64,000 nt of DNA. Source: Chitinophaga sp. GTDB lineage: Bacteria; Bacteroidota; Bacteroidia; Chitinophagales; Chitinophagaceae. A program made the position numbers and the translations under genes. Location of the stretch: positions 124,001 through 188,000 of the forward strand of contig NZ_JAFAIX010000012.1 of NCBI RefSeq assembly GCF_019236475.1, in the 5' to 3' direction. This document shows, piece by piece, positions 1-7,881 of the stretch. The stretch's first letter is position 1, and each line of letters starts with the position of its first letter. The notes beneath the pieces are model-generated. The model ran no database searches, was not told the origin of the DNA, and saw only the letters and a program-made list of their open reading frames with translations.

Positions 1-228
1 TAAGGCTATCTGTATAATCGTTACCGTAACCAGCATGCGTGTCAACTGGTTAGCGATATATTTATCGACGGTTACCTGTATCAGGTATGGGCGCAGCGGC
101 GATATCACCGCCAACACCACTGTCAGGAACATGGAAACATAGAAGGACCGTTTGTACGGTGCAGCAAATGAGAATATACGTCTCAATAAACTAAAATCGA
201 ATACCTTCTTTACTGCCAGATTTTCCAC
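1..228 (-). CDS. ABC exporter, N-terminal fragment (partial)
   Basis: The reverse strand reads an open frame from a GTG at 228 to the window edge, giving about 76 residues of a longer protein. It starts with a short basic/aromatic segment (FDFSLLRRIFSFAAPYKR), followed by a hydrophobic helix and the motif PLRPYLIQVTVDKYI. This is typical of the first transmembrane segments of type-I ABC exporters (MsbA/LmrA-like permease fused to an ATPase), which move lipids or drugs out of the inner membrane. The ATPase domain would lie outside the window. The frame begins 22 bases after the stop of the upstream minus-strand gene, so the two may be co-transcribed. The GTG start is a guess: no ATG precedes the conserved region, and the first in-frame ATG lies inside the first helix. 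Confidence 0.75.
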   Translation of the reverse strand, partial: MENLAVKKVFDFSLLRRIFSFAAPYKRSFYVSMFLTVVLAVISPLRPYLIQVTVDKYIANQLTRMLVTVTIIQIAL

Positions 229-250
229 GTTCGTTGATCTAATGTTTAAG

Positions 251-2452
251 CTATGATTTCTTTTCGTCTTTCATGATCTGCCTGTAAGCTTTGATGAAAA
301 TAGCTCCCAGGTTTTTATGCGGAGGTACGTAATCGCTGAACAGTTCTTTGTTACGGGCATCTCCTGCAAATTTCTTGGCCAACTGTGCCCACATTACCAC
401 CCAGTCTACATTTTTACCACTTCTGATCACATCTTCCAGGCTGCGAATGATCGGTTCATTTACGAAGCGGGTACCTACCTGTTTGGAGGAAATGATATGC
501 GCTTCAGGCGCTTTTTCCAGTACCACGGCCAGGTTGTGATAACCACCGCAAGAACCCAGAATCACAATTTTCGCAGAGCTCTGTAAGTTGTCGAGGGTTG
601 TATTCACATGGTAGCTGTGACCACGATGTATAAAGATACTAGGATGTATGTCATTTTCATCCAAGTAATCAGACAATTTTGCAATAGCTTCTTTATCATC
701 TGGTTCATCCAGAGGCAAATTCGCGAATATAGTAGTCGGTTTCCCTTTCAATGAACTGATCTGTACCCAATATTTGTTTTTCTGCACTTTCCATTCTCCC
801 GCAGGGAAATTGGTCATGAAGCTAGCGAAGGACTCCTGCCCGTCTTTATCTCCGTAGAAGAATACTTGCTGGAATACGCGGCCACTGTCGCTTTCCAGGC
901 TGTTGTATGCCACATAGTTAATTGGAGGCAATGAGAATTTCGCAGCCATATCGGTGGCTTTGGAGGAATCGTTTTCGTTTACAGATTCTGTTTCGAACAG
1001 ACTGCTCAGCAACTGATAGATCACGGTACCTCTGCGGTCATTATGTTTTCTTACATAACCCAGGTTTTTACGTACTTCTGCACGGAGGAAATCCAACAGT
1101 TTAGGATCGCGGATACTTCCAAAGGAGTTGGCCACATCCACTGCGTCTTCCAGGTCTTCTGTTTTCTCCAGGTTCTGTACATATTTCTGCATCAGGTAGT
1201 TGGAGTTCTCTGGCGCCATGGACTTCAAGAAGTTGTCCAAGGTATTGAAACCAGCCGCCATGGCAATGAATTTCTTGAAACGATCGAAATTCACCATCAT
1301 GAGTAAACTATCGCCACGAGGAGGTTTCATACGAGCCATCATTTGGTCGTATAAACCGGCGTTGTTATGATTGGTATAACTGGAGGTATACAGCTCTTCC
1401 TGGCCATTCACGATCAGGTAATAGAGTTCTTCTGGGGTGAAGTCGTTCACGATGCGGAAACGCACAGGAGCCGATTCTTCGTGGAGGTCATTTACTTCGC
1501 GGATATACAGCAGTGATTTAGCCTGCATGTTTTCCATCATGGCCTTCATCCCGATAGGCGTTTTCCCTTCGGCCTTCATTTTCTGCATCGCGATCATGGA
1601 TTTCACCATCTGGCGATAGTAAGAACGGTCGGTTTCAGTGACTTTCTCCAGTTTCTCCAGGGTAGTAGTGCCATTCAGGATTTCATCAATGAAAGGCAGG
1701 ATACGGGTACTCTGTGAAGAACGGCCTATCTGTACAATGGTTTGAACAATTGGATCAGGATTCCTACGGATGGCACTAGCCATTGGCGTGTAGGAGGTAG
1801 CATAGGTTAATACCTGGTTAGGGTATTTACGGGCTACTGCCGCCACGATGGAGTCTGTACCAGGATAGTCCAGATACTGTGTCAGTTTAGGCATAATGTC
1901 TTCTAGGTGACTGAAGGCATATTTACCAAATACAATTCCTCTGGCATCATTATAACCGGGGTTATCCTTGAATACTTCAATGAGTTTTAAAGTGCCTTCA
2001 TACGAAAGGCCCTGGATATAAGGAGCCACGCTCTGACCTTTTATGTCGGCGCGCATCATGCTGTGATAGGCATGGATAATGGAAGGAGCTTCTTCCGGTT
2101 CCAGGAGATGATGACTTCTTTTGAAATTATAATCCTTTAGCACGGCATACAGGCCTGTCAGGTATTTCACCTTCAGGCGATGATCCAGGGAACTGTCTCT
2201 CTCAATTTCTACCTGCATATCATCTACCTCTTTTATCAACGCGTTCGTAACCTGGAGGTTTATCGTTTGATCATCAGAGACATGTACCAATCCGTCGGCT
2301 TTACCGTCGTATTTAGCTGCCATTGCCTGTTCCTTATCGATGTTATCATGAAATCCCTGCCTGGATATAGGGATCTGCAAATGATTACTTTGTGCGTGCA
2401 CCCAACTGCTTGAACAAACAGCCAGCAAGAACATGATTAAAATTTTCCTCAT
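251..2452 (-). CDS. Large secreted protein, possible clan CD (caspase-like) C-terminal domain
   Basis: This 733-residue protein has a clear Sec signal peptide (MRKILIMFLLAV...SSWVHAQ). I do not recognise the family as a whole. Residues from about 30 to 500 are mostly helical, with no known motif seen. The C-terminal 200 residues look like an alpha/beta domain. A strand (VFFYGDKDG) is followed by a strand ending in FIHRGHSYH (His609 and His612), then IVILGSCGG (Cys635). A hydrophobic strand before His-Gly/His and a second before Cys is the signature of clan CD cysteine peptidases (caspase, gingipain, CHAT families). The His-Cys spacing of about 25 is shorter than in most of them. The protein probably acts in the periplasm or at the cell surface; no type IX C-terminal signal is visible. 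It lies just upstream of the ABC exporter fragment. Peptidase activity is an inference. Confidence 0.7.
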   Translation of the reverse strand: MRKILIMFLLAVCSSSWVHAQSNHLQIPISRQGFHDNIDKEQAMAAKYDGKADGLVHVSDDQTINLQVTNALIKEVDDMQVEIERDSSLDHRLKVKYLTGLYAVLKDYNFKRSHHLLEPEEAPSIIHAYHSMMRADIKGQSVAPYIQGLSYEGTLKLIEVFKDNPGYNDARGIVFGKYAFSHLEDIMPKLTQYLDYPGTDSIVAAVARKYPNQVLTYATSYTPMASAIRRNPDPIVQTIVQIGRSSQSTRILPFIDEILNGTTTLEKLEKVTETDRSYYRQMVKSMIAMQKMKAEGKTPIGMKAMMENMQAKSLLYIREVNDLHEESAPVRFRIVNDFTPEELYYLIVNGQEELYTSSYTNHNNAGLYDQMMARMKPPRGDSLLMMVNFDRFKKFIAMAAGFNTLDNFLKSMAPENSNYLMQKYVQNLEKTEDLEDAVDVANSFGSIRDPKLLDFLRAEVRKNLGYVRKHNDRRGTVIYQLLSSLFETESVNENDSSKATDMAAKFSLPPINYVAYNSLESDSGRVFQQVFFYGDKDGQESFASFMTNFPAGEWKVQKNKYWVQISSLKGKPTTIFANLPLDEPDDKEAIAKLSDYLDENDIHPSIFIHRGHSYHVNTTLDNLQSSAKIVILGSCGGYHNLAVVLEKAPEAHIISSKQVGTRFVNEPIIRSLEDVIRSGKNVDWVVMWAQLAKKFAGDARNKELFSDYVPPHKNLGAIFIKAYRQIMKDEKKS

Positions 2453-2644
2453 TATTTTTTCCTTTTCAGCCTTCCTATCAGCAAATTTACAACCAATTTA
2501 AATCTTAGCGCGATTGTTGCTGCTAACGATTAGCTTTTAACCACAAATAAATATGATTTTCCTATATCTTTATAATATAACCCAGGAAAATCACCCTTTA
2601 ACCATAACAACTGAGTACTGCTAAGTGTTAAATAACAATCGATT

Positions 2645-3376
2645 ATGCAGACATTCAAAAGCGATATCTCCGGAAAACATTTCCCAGAAATTGAAAAAGT
2701 AAGCGCCAAGCTGGTTCGACCTTCCATCATGAAACTGATTAAGAGTGAGCATCCGGAATTCAACCATAAATGCCATCTCTCTGCATCAGAGTTTTCTAAA
2801 TACAGGCATGAATTCTATAACCAGCTATTTTCACATGAATTGGGTGAATTAAATTCGTTGGAACAACAGGTCTTACAAAACCTGAAGAATGATCAGATCT
2901 TATCCGATAAACTGGAAGAAGATACGCAGCAAGTCACGACTACCATTGGAGAACGACTGGCAGATAAAATTGCGGATTTTGGAGGTAGTTGGACTTTCAT
3001 TATTTCCTTTGTTGTTTTCATCCTGATCTGGATGGCAGTAAATGTATGGTTTCTGCTGAATAAAGGGTTTGACCCATATCCGTTTATTCTACTCAACCTG
3101 ATCCTCTCCTGCCTAGCAGCACTACAGGCGCCAGTGATAATGATGAGCCAAAATCGACAAGAAGAAAAAGATCGCCAGCGTGCTAAAAATGATTACATGA
3201 TTAACCTGAAATCGGAGCTGGAAGTACGTATACTCCATGAAAAAATTGATCACCTCATTATTACCCAGCAACAGGATATGTTAGAACTACAACAGGCTCA
3301 ATTGGATATGGTAGATAGGATCATGGCTTCTATTCGCAGAAATGGCCCACCTCAAAAAAATGAGCATTCGGAATAG
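2645..3376 (+). CDS. DUF1003 membrane protein
   Basis: This 243-residue protein matches the DUF1003 pattern: a motif GERLADKIADFGGSWTFI, two adjacent transmembrane helices (about residues 115-137 and 145-165) separated by a short DPYPF loop, then a charged helix starting QNRQEEKDRQRAKNDY. The N-terminal 100 residues are soluble and contain a Cys and several His. The C-terminal tail is Gln-rich (HLIITQQQDMLELQQAQ) and likely coiled coil. It is probably an inner-membrane protein. The biochemical role of the family is unknown. The gene is divergent from the large secreted protein, with 192 bases between them, and is followed by 225 bases before the response regulator. Confidence 0.85.
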   Translation: MQTFKSDISGKHFPEIEKVSAKLVRPSIMKLIKSEHPEFNHKCHLSASEFSKYRHEFYNQLFSHELGELNSLEQQVLQNLKNDQILSDKLEEDTQQVTTTIGERLADKIADFGGSWTFIISFVVFILIWMAVNVWFLLNKGFDPYPFILLNLILSCLAALQAPVIMMSQNRQEEKDRQRAKNDYMINLKSELEVRILHEKIDHLIITQQQDMLELQQAQLDMVDRIMASIRRNGPPQKNEHSE

Positions 3377-3568
3377 GCAAGAGTGCTTCATGTCTTCCTA
3401 AACAAAAATATTTCAATCAATTATATCTTATATAATAAATGCAATTGTCGATTTAAGGCCGCCTCTGTTTTTTTAATGTAAATTTGTAAAACAAGATGGA
3501 AAGGCCCACCCATGCTGAATTAACAATTTCATAATGTTATTTTTCCATTAATCACAGGGCGTAGTTTA

Positions 3569-3576
3569 TAATTTTG
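3569..3576 (+). promoter_or_regulatory. Candidate -7 box (TAATTTTG) for the response regulator
   Basis: The octamer fits the Bacteroidota -7 consensus TAnnTTTG and ends 25 bases before the ATG of the response regulator. A second match (TAAATTTG) lies at 3479-3486. Neither has a good TTTG at the expected -33 distance, so this is only a candidate. Confidence 0.35.
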
Positions 3577-3601
3577 TGCCGTCTTTATTAAAGCTAAATT
3601 T

Positions 3602-4285
3602 ATGATAGACCAAGCCGTAGCTGGAAAAATCCTGGTAGTAGATGATGAACTGGATATTCTTGAGATCATCAGTTATAATCTTAAGTCTGCCGGTTATGAG
3701 ACTGTAACTGCAAAAGACGGCAATGAGGCTATCCAGAAAGCGAAGATATTCCGTCCCGACCTGATTATGTTGGACATCATGATGCCGAATAAAAATGGCA
3801 TCGACACCTGCCGTGAAATCAGAAAGTTCCCAGAATTTAAAGATACCATGGTATTGTTTTTAACTGCCCTCAACGATGAGAAGTCTGAAATTGACGGTCT
3901 GAACATGGGTGCAGATGATTACATTGCCAAACCAATTAAACCGAAGTTGCTGGTAAGCCGTATTAATGCGTTGTTCCGTCGTTTACACAAACCGGAAGAA
4001 CAACAATTGCAACTCGGCGACCTGATAATTGACAGGGAAAAATTCACTGTTACTTATAAGGGTCAGGAAATCATTCTTGCGAAGAAAGAATTCGAACTGT
4101 TGCAGTTACTGGCTTCTAAACCAGGCCGTGTGTTTCTCCGCAACGAAATCTTGAACCAAGTATGGGGTACTGAAGTGATTGTGGGCGATCGTACCATCGA
4201 CGTACATATTCGCAAAATCCGCCAGAAAATAGGTATCGATCTGATTACCACCGTAAAAGGCGTAGGTTACAAGTTCGAAATGTAA
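3602..4285 (+). CDS. OmpR/PhoB-family response regulator
   Basis: This 227-residue protein has an N-terminal receiver domain (residues about 8-125). The acidic pair DDE is near residue 16, the phospho-acceptor is Asp58 in LIMLDIMMPNKNG, a Thr is in FLTALND, and the Lys is in AKPIKP. A C-terminal winged helix of OmpR/PhoB type runs from about 135 to 227 (ILAKKEFELLQLLAS, VGDRTIDVHIRKIRQKIG, GVGYKFE). It is a DNA-binding transcription factor activated by phosphorylation, presumably by the kinase 135 bases downstream. A phosphate-type porin next to the kinase suggests a PhoB-like role in phosphate starvation, but the sequence alone does not prove the signal. An intrinsic terminator-like hairpin lies between this gene and the kinase. 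Confidence 0.92.
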   Translation: MIDQAVAGKILVVDDELDILEIISYNLKSAGYETVTAKDGNEAIQKAKIFRPDLIMLDIMMPNKNGIDTCREIRKFPEFKDTMVLFLTALNDEKSEIDGLNMGADDYIAKPIKPKLLVSRINALFRRLHKPEEQQLQLGDLIIDREKFTVTYKGQEIILAKKEFELLQLLASKPGRVFLRNEILNQVWGTEVIVGDRTIDVHIRKIRQKIGIDLITTVKGVGYKFEM

Positions 4286-4321
4286 TCTTTCCAGCACATC
4301 AAAACATTCTAACAAAACCAT

Positions 4322-4360
4322 GCGGGCTGTAGCTGAAAAGCTCACAGCCACTGCTTTTTT
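4322..4360 (+). terminator. Terminator-like hairpin between regulator and kinase genes
   Basis: GGCTGT (4325-4330) plus AGCT (4331-4334) pairs with AGCT (4339-4342) and ACAGCC (4344-4349) around a GAAA loop, with one bulged C. A run of six T follows at 4355-4360. This has the form of a rho-independent terminator and sits inside what should be one operon, so kinase expression may be reduced by partial termination. Confidence 0.6.
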
Positions 4361-4420
4361 ATGGCAAGAAGAAAATTTAATGTAATTTCCCATTATTACA
4401 ATAATTACTCACTTTGGAGT

Positions 4421-5476
4421 ATGTTCAAGACTAAAAACCTTTCCCCGCAAAAGCTCGCGGGATTCACAGCGCTGGTGGTTTCGATAGTAATAGCCTTAGG
4501 TAGCCTACTTGTAGACGGCGACTGGAAAGTTGTTGCTGGCGCATTCGTGCTCACTTTCCTCGTATCTTATTATCTGTACCTCTATACCCTGCAGAACTTC
4601 ATCTACCGGAAAATAAAGCTCATTTATAAATTCATTTACCAGACAAAGGCTTCCAAAAGAGAAGAATTCTTCAACAAGAATATTCTTCCGCTGAAAACCA
4701 TTGAAGAAGTAAGTGAAGATGTGGAAAAGTGGGCCAGTCAAAAGAAAGAAGAGCTGGAGAACCTCCGCAGAAACGAGGAATTCCGTAAAGAGTTCCTGTT
4801 GAACCTTTCCCATGAGTTGAAAACACCCATCTTCGCGGTACAGGGTTATATCCACACCTTGCTGGACGGCGCTTTGGAAGATCCGAGTGTAAATAAACTG
4901 TTCCTGAAAAATGCCACCAAGAATATCGATCGTCTTTGCCGACTGTTGGATGATTTGGATGAAATTTCGAAGTTGGAAAGTGGGGAGATGACAGTCAATG
5001 TGGAAGATTTTGTTATTCAAGATCTACTGAAGGATGTATTTGACACACTGTCCCTCAAAGCCAACACCAAAGGCATTAAATTCAGCATTAAGAAAGGCTG
5101 TGAAGCACCGCTGCATGTAATCGCCGACAAAGAGAAAATCCGTCAGGTATTGATTAACCTTGTGGATAACTCCATCAAATATGGTAAGCCAGACGGGCAC
5201 ACCATCGCTAGCATCTATAATATGGATGGAAAGCGCGTACTGATCGAGATCTCCGACGATGGTATTGGCATGGCAGAAGAACATCTGCCACGCGTGTTTG
5301 AACGTTTCTATCGTACGGACCGCGCGAGGAGTCGCGATATTGGAGGTACCGGATTGGGACTCGCCATCGTAAAACATATCGTAGAAGCACACGATCAATC
5401 CATTACTGTAAGAAGTAAACCTGAGATTGGCAGTACTTTCGGCTTTACGCTGGAAGCGGGAAAAGGTGAATTCTAA
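4421..5476 (+). CDS. PhoR-like sensor histidine kinase
   Basis: The protein is 351 residues from the ATG at 4421. An in-frame ATG at 4361 would add 20 residues but lies directly after the T-run of the terminator-like hairpin, so I prefer the later start. Two adjacent transmembrane helices (about residues 12-32 and 38-58) with almost no periplasmic loop are followed by a dimerisation domain with the phospho-accepting His131 in LSHELKTPI. The ATPase domain carries the N box LINLVDNSIKYG, the G1 box ISDDGIGM, the F box FERFYRTD and the G2 box GGTGLGLAI. The absence of a sensor loop resembles PhoR-type kinases that sense through a transporter. Its stop overlaps the convergent porin gene by four bases. 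Confidence 0.9.
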   Translation: MFKTKNLSPQKLAGFTALVVSIVIALGSLLVDGDWKVVAGAFVLTFLVSYYLYLYTLQNFIYRKIKLIYKFIYQTKASKREEFFNKNILPLKTIEEVSEDVEKWASQKKEELENLRRNEEFRKEFLLNLSHELKTPIFAVQGYIHTLLDGALEDPSVNKLFLKNATKNIDRLCRLLDDLDEISKLESGEMTVNVEDFVIQDLLKDVFDTLSLKANTKGIKFSIKKGCEAPLHVIADKEKIRQVLINLVDNSIKYGKPDGHTIASIYNMDGKRVLIEISDDGIGMAEEHLPRVFERFYRTDRARSRDIGGTGLGLAIVKHIVEAHDQSITVRSKPEIGSTFGFTLEAGKGEF

Positions 5477-6789
5477 AAACGATATTGCATCCGACAGGTC
5501 AGCACATTATCACTGATATCAGAGGTATAACCTGGCAACTGGGTCGATTCGTTCTTCACGATATCGTAGTAGAGTGTGAACTTCAGGTGTTCATTCGCAT
5601 AATACAAATATCCGATTCCCAAGATATTATAACGTATATCCGCAGGGGTAGTTCCTGAACCGGGCGCCCCTATTTGTTTTCCTTTTACATTGGTGTTTGG
5701 ATCATACCAATCATATTTCACCACCAACTGGTGTTTTACACTGGCCAAGTTCTGGATAAAGTAGATATAGGCGCCATCAAAATTCCTAATATACAGCGGC
5801 GCATATTTTCCAGAAGGGTCTAGGGGAATAATACCAGGCGTTTCAGTAGTATTGGCCGTAGCTGTTTGTACACCTCGGATATATTCTGCTCTGAACTGCG
5901 TCCAACCTTTGCCTGGTCCATTGGGGATTTTCAACTGTACATCTGCACCGTAATAATGTCGGGGTGCGATTTTACCCGCATTTTCCACAGACGAATCCAA
6001 TTTGAAAACGGTGTTTTCCATCCTGTAAATATGATCTGTGAATTGTTGCATCCCGCCATACAATATAGAAACCCCACCAGACAACAACCATTTACTTTTA
6101 TTGATAATCTGCGGCTTCACTGCAATACGCCCTATAAAGTCTTTATGACTATCGAAGTCACTAGGGCCGGTTAATCCTTGTCCATTGAATAAGCCAGCAT
6201 CTATTTTTAGAAAGCGTAGCGGATGGTCTTTCCGACGGGGTTCAAAGGAAATCATACCACCCATATCACGCTCCGTTTTCATCAGTGTTTGTGACATTCT
6301 ACCACGTTCCGGCGCTTCACGATCAGCCGAAGAAAGGTTCACCTCATACCCGAATGGGCGGGCAAACATACCGGCAGCCATAGAAAAGACGTTGAATTTG
6401 TTTTCAAAGAATCGACCATAGAAATCCCTGATCGCTACTCCCCTTTCCGTACCGTCGAACTGGAAGGCGAATTGAAGGATGGGCATATCATTGTTGTCAT
6501 ACCTTTCATAGTCTAAGCGAATACGGCCCCTGCGGAGCATCCAACGGTTATCCGATTGGGGATTGAAGTCGCCGCCGGCAAATGAAGGGGCTCCTCGTTT
6601 GGAGGCCCACTGGAACTGGGGCTGAATGTAGCCACTGAAGCGCAGCGCATCATATTTGTGGTACATGGAGATCATTCCTCTTCCCAACTCCGTGGTGGTA
6701 TCAATCATGTCCATGAGGAACTGGGCTTTAGCTGTGAGAGAGGAAACCGTCAGTACACATGCTACCAGTATAATTTTTGCAAAACGCAT
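5473..6789 (-). CDS. Phosphate-selective porin (OprO/OprP-like)
   Basis: This 438-residue protein has a signal peptide ending SLTAKAQ. The mature part is rich in alternating aromatic/polar beta-strand segments (FSGYIQPQFQWA, WMLRRGRIRLDYERY, ILQFAFQFDG) and ends in an aromatic residue (CRMQYRF), as outer-membrane beta-barrels do. The order SGYIQPQFQ, RRGRIRLD, DFYGRF fits the phosphate-selective porin O/P family of trimeric anion channels. Its position beside a PhoB/PhoR-like pair supports uptake of phosphate or another anion. A candidate -7 box (TACTTTTG on the minus strand) lies at 6810-6817. The gene is convergent with the kinase gene, and the two share a CTAA stop overlap. Confidence 0.85.
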   Translation of the reverse strand: MRFAKIILVACVLTVSSLTAKAQFLMDMIDTTTELGRGMISMYHKYDALRFSGYIQPQFQWASKRGAPSFAGGDFNPQSDNRWMLRRGRIRLDYERYDNNDMPILQFAFQFDGTERGVAIRDFYGRFFENKFNVFSMAAGMFARPFGYEVNLSSADREAPERGRMSQTLMKTERDMGGMISFEPRRKDHPLRFLKIDAGLFNGQGLTGPSDFDSHKDFIGRIAVKPQIINKSKWLLSGGVSILYGGMQQFTDHIYRMENTVFKLDSSVENAGKIAPRHYYGADVQLKIPNGPGKGWTQFRAEYIRGVQTATANTTETPGIIPLDPSGKYAPLYIRNFDGAYIYFIQNLASVKHQLVVKYDWYDPNTNVKGKQIGAPGSGTTPADIRYNILGIGYLYYANEHLKFTLYYDIVKNESTQLPGYTSDISDNVLTCRMQYRF

Positions 6790-6809
6790 CCGTGGTTAAA
6801 ATTTGCCCG

Positions 6810-6817
6810 CAAAAGTA
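6810..6817 (-). promoter_or_regulatory. Candidate -7 box (TACTTTTG) for the porin gene
   Basis: This is a perfect fit to TAnnTTTG on the minus strand, 20 bases upstream of the porin ATG. There is no recognisable -33 TTTG at the right distance, which would be expected if an activator is needed. Confidence 0.4.
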
Positions 6818-6864
6818 GTATTTCGTTGTTGAATATTATGTAATTGTTAACCAATCAATTTTGT

Positions 6865-6882
6865 GTTAATCGTTCGTTAATC
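6865..6882. promoter_or_regulatory. Direct repeat GTTAATC with 11-base period
   Basis: GTTAATC occurs at 6865-6871 and 6876-6882, separated by four bases. A third related copy (GTTAACC) is at 6846-6852. Two 7-base repeats spaced by four bases is the geometry of PhoB-family binding sites. The site lies between the porin and the AraC-type gene, about 50-65 bases upstream of the porin -7 box, which is further upstream than classical Pho boxes. This is a candidate site only. Confidence 0.35.
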
Positions 6883-6954
6883 ACTAAACCTAACAGTAAC
6901 TGTAAACCAAATTTCATCGCTATTCCCCGATCTTTTGAATATAAATATTTCGCC

Positions 6955-7881
6955 ATGCGAAACAATACCAGGGCCCACTGGCAACAGCTAGTAGACAGGG
7001 CCATTGCCATCACAGACAACAATCTATCCCTGGATTTATCCATCAAAGCGGTAGCGGATCAGTTATCGGTAGATGCCCAAACACTTGGCAGAAGATTCGA
7101 GGATTTAAAGGAAGAATCGTTCAAACAATTCACCAAAAGGAGAAAGCTGGAAAATGCGGGTGGCTTGCTGCGGCATTCGCCCTTCAGCATCAGTCAAATA
7201 GCGGATCGCTGCGGTTACAATACTATCCAGGCTTTCAGTAAGGCTTTCGCAGAGGAACATGAGCTAACGCCAACAGCCTACAGGGATAGGCTCTATCTCC
7301 CTAACGAACTAGCCACACTCAATAAAACAAAAATTATTACCTCTTCCCATGAAACAGAAGATGACATCTTTTGTATGGACAACCTACAGGAAAGACAAGA
7401 AAATGCTACTACCCTTTACTATACGATATTACCCAGCCAGCACGATCCCATTCGGAATATGGTAGCGCATATGCTGCATTATATCCAACAATTTAGGATC
7501 ATCCGTTCTACGCTGATGATTCCAGATGCTAGGATCATCACTGGTACCTTGGACGCCGTTCCGGTAGTGGACTATGAGAAAATGATGATGTATGTGGGGT
7601 TACAGGTACCTATGTGCAAAGCATTTGAGGTAATACATCGGCAGATAAAGTTCGGGTTTCATACCTGTCACTTGTTGGAAAAGGAGATGCCTGCCAGCAA
7701 TTACAAGTTCCTAAAAGTAAACATGGGCTTCGCCGATGCCGGCTTGCCCATGTATAATTTCATCAATACGAGTTGTCGTCAAGGATTCTTTAAACTGAAC
7801 AGTAATCAGTTCTTTATGTCGCTCACAGGATTGACGGAGTGCGAAGTCTTCATTCCCTGGGAAAGACGTTATGGCGCTTAG
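6955..7881 (+). CDS. AraC-type regulator with GyrI-like C-terminal domain
   Basis: The protein is 308 residues from the ATG at 6955; a TTG at 6844 would give a longer form but adds an unconserved leader. The N-terminal 100 residues form two helix-turn-helix motifs of the AraC/XylS type (LDLSIKAVADQLSVDAQTL, then SISQIADRCGYNTIQAFSKAF, ending in ELTPTAYRDR). The C-terminal 150 residues (YTILPSQHDPIRNMV, GTLDAVPVVDYEKM, AFEVIHRQIKFG) resemble the GyrI/effector-binding SOAR fold found in Rob- and BmrR-like regulators, which bind small molecules. It probably activates or represses nearby or distant genes in response to a ligand. The stop overlaps the convergent MBOAT gene by four bases. Confidence 0.8.
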   Translation: MRNNTRAHWQQLVDRAIAITDNNLSLDLSIKAVADQLSVDAQTLGRRFEDLKEESFKQFTKRRKLENAGGLLRHSPFSISQIADRCGYNTIQAFSKAFAEEHELTPTAYRDRLYLPNELATLNKTKIITSSHETEDDIFCMDNLQERQENATTLYYTILPSQHDPIRNMVAHMLHYIQQFRIIRSTLMIPDARIITGTLDAVPVVDYEKMMMYVGLQVPMCKAFEVIHRQIKFGFHTCHLLEKEMPASNYKFLKVNMGFADAGLPMYNFINTSCRQGFFKLNSNQFFMSLTGLTECEVFIPWERRYGA

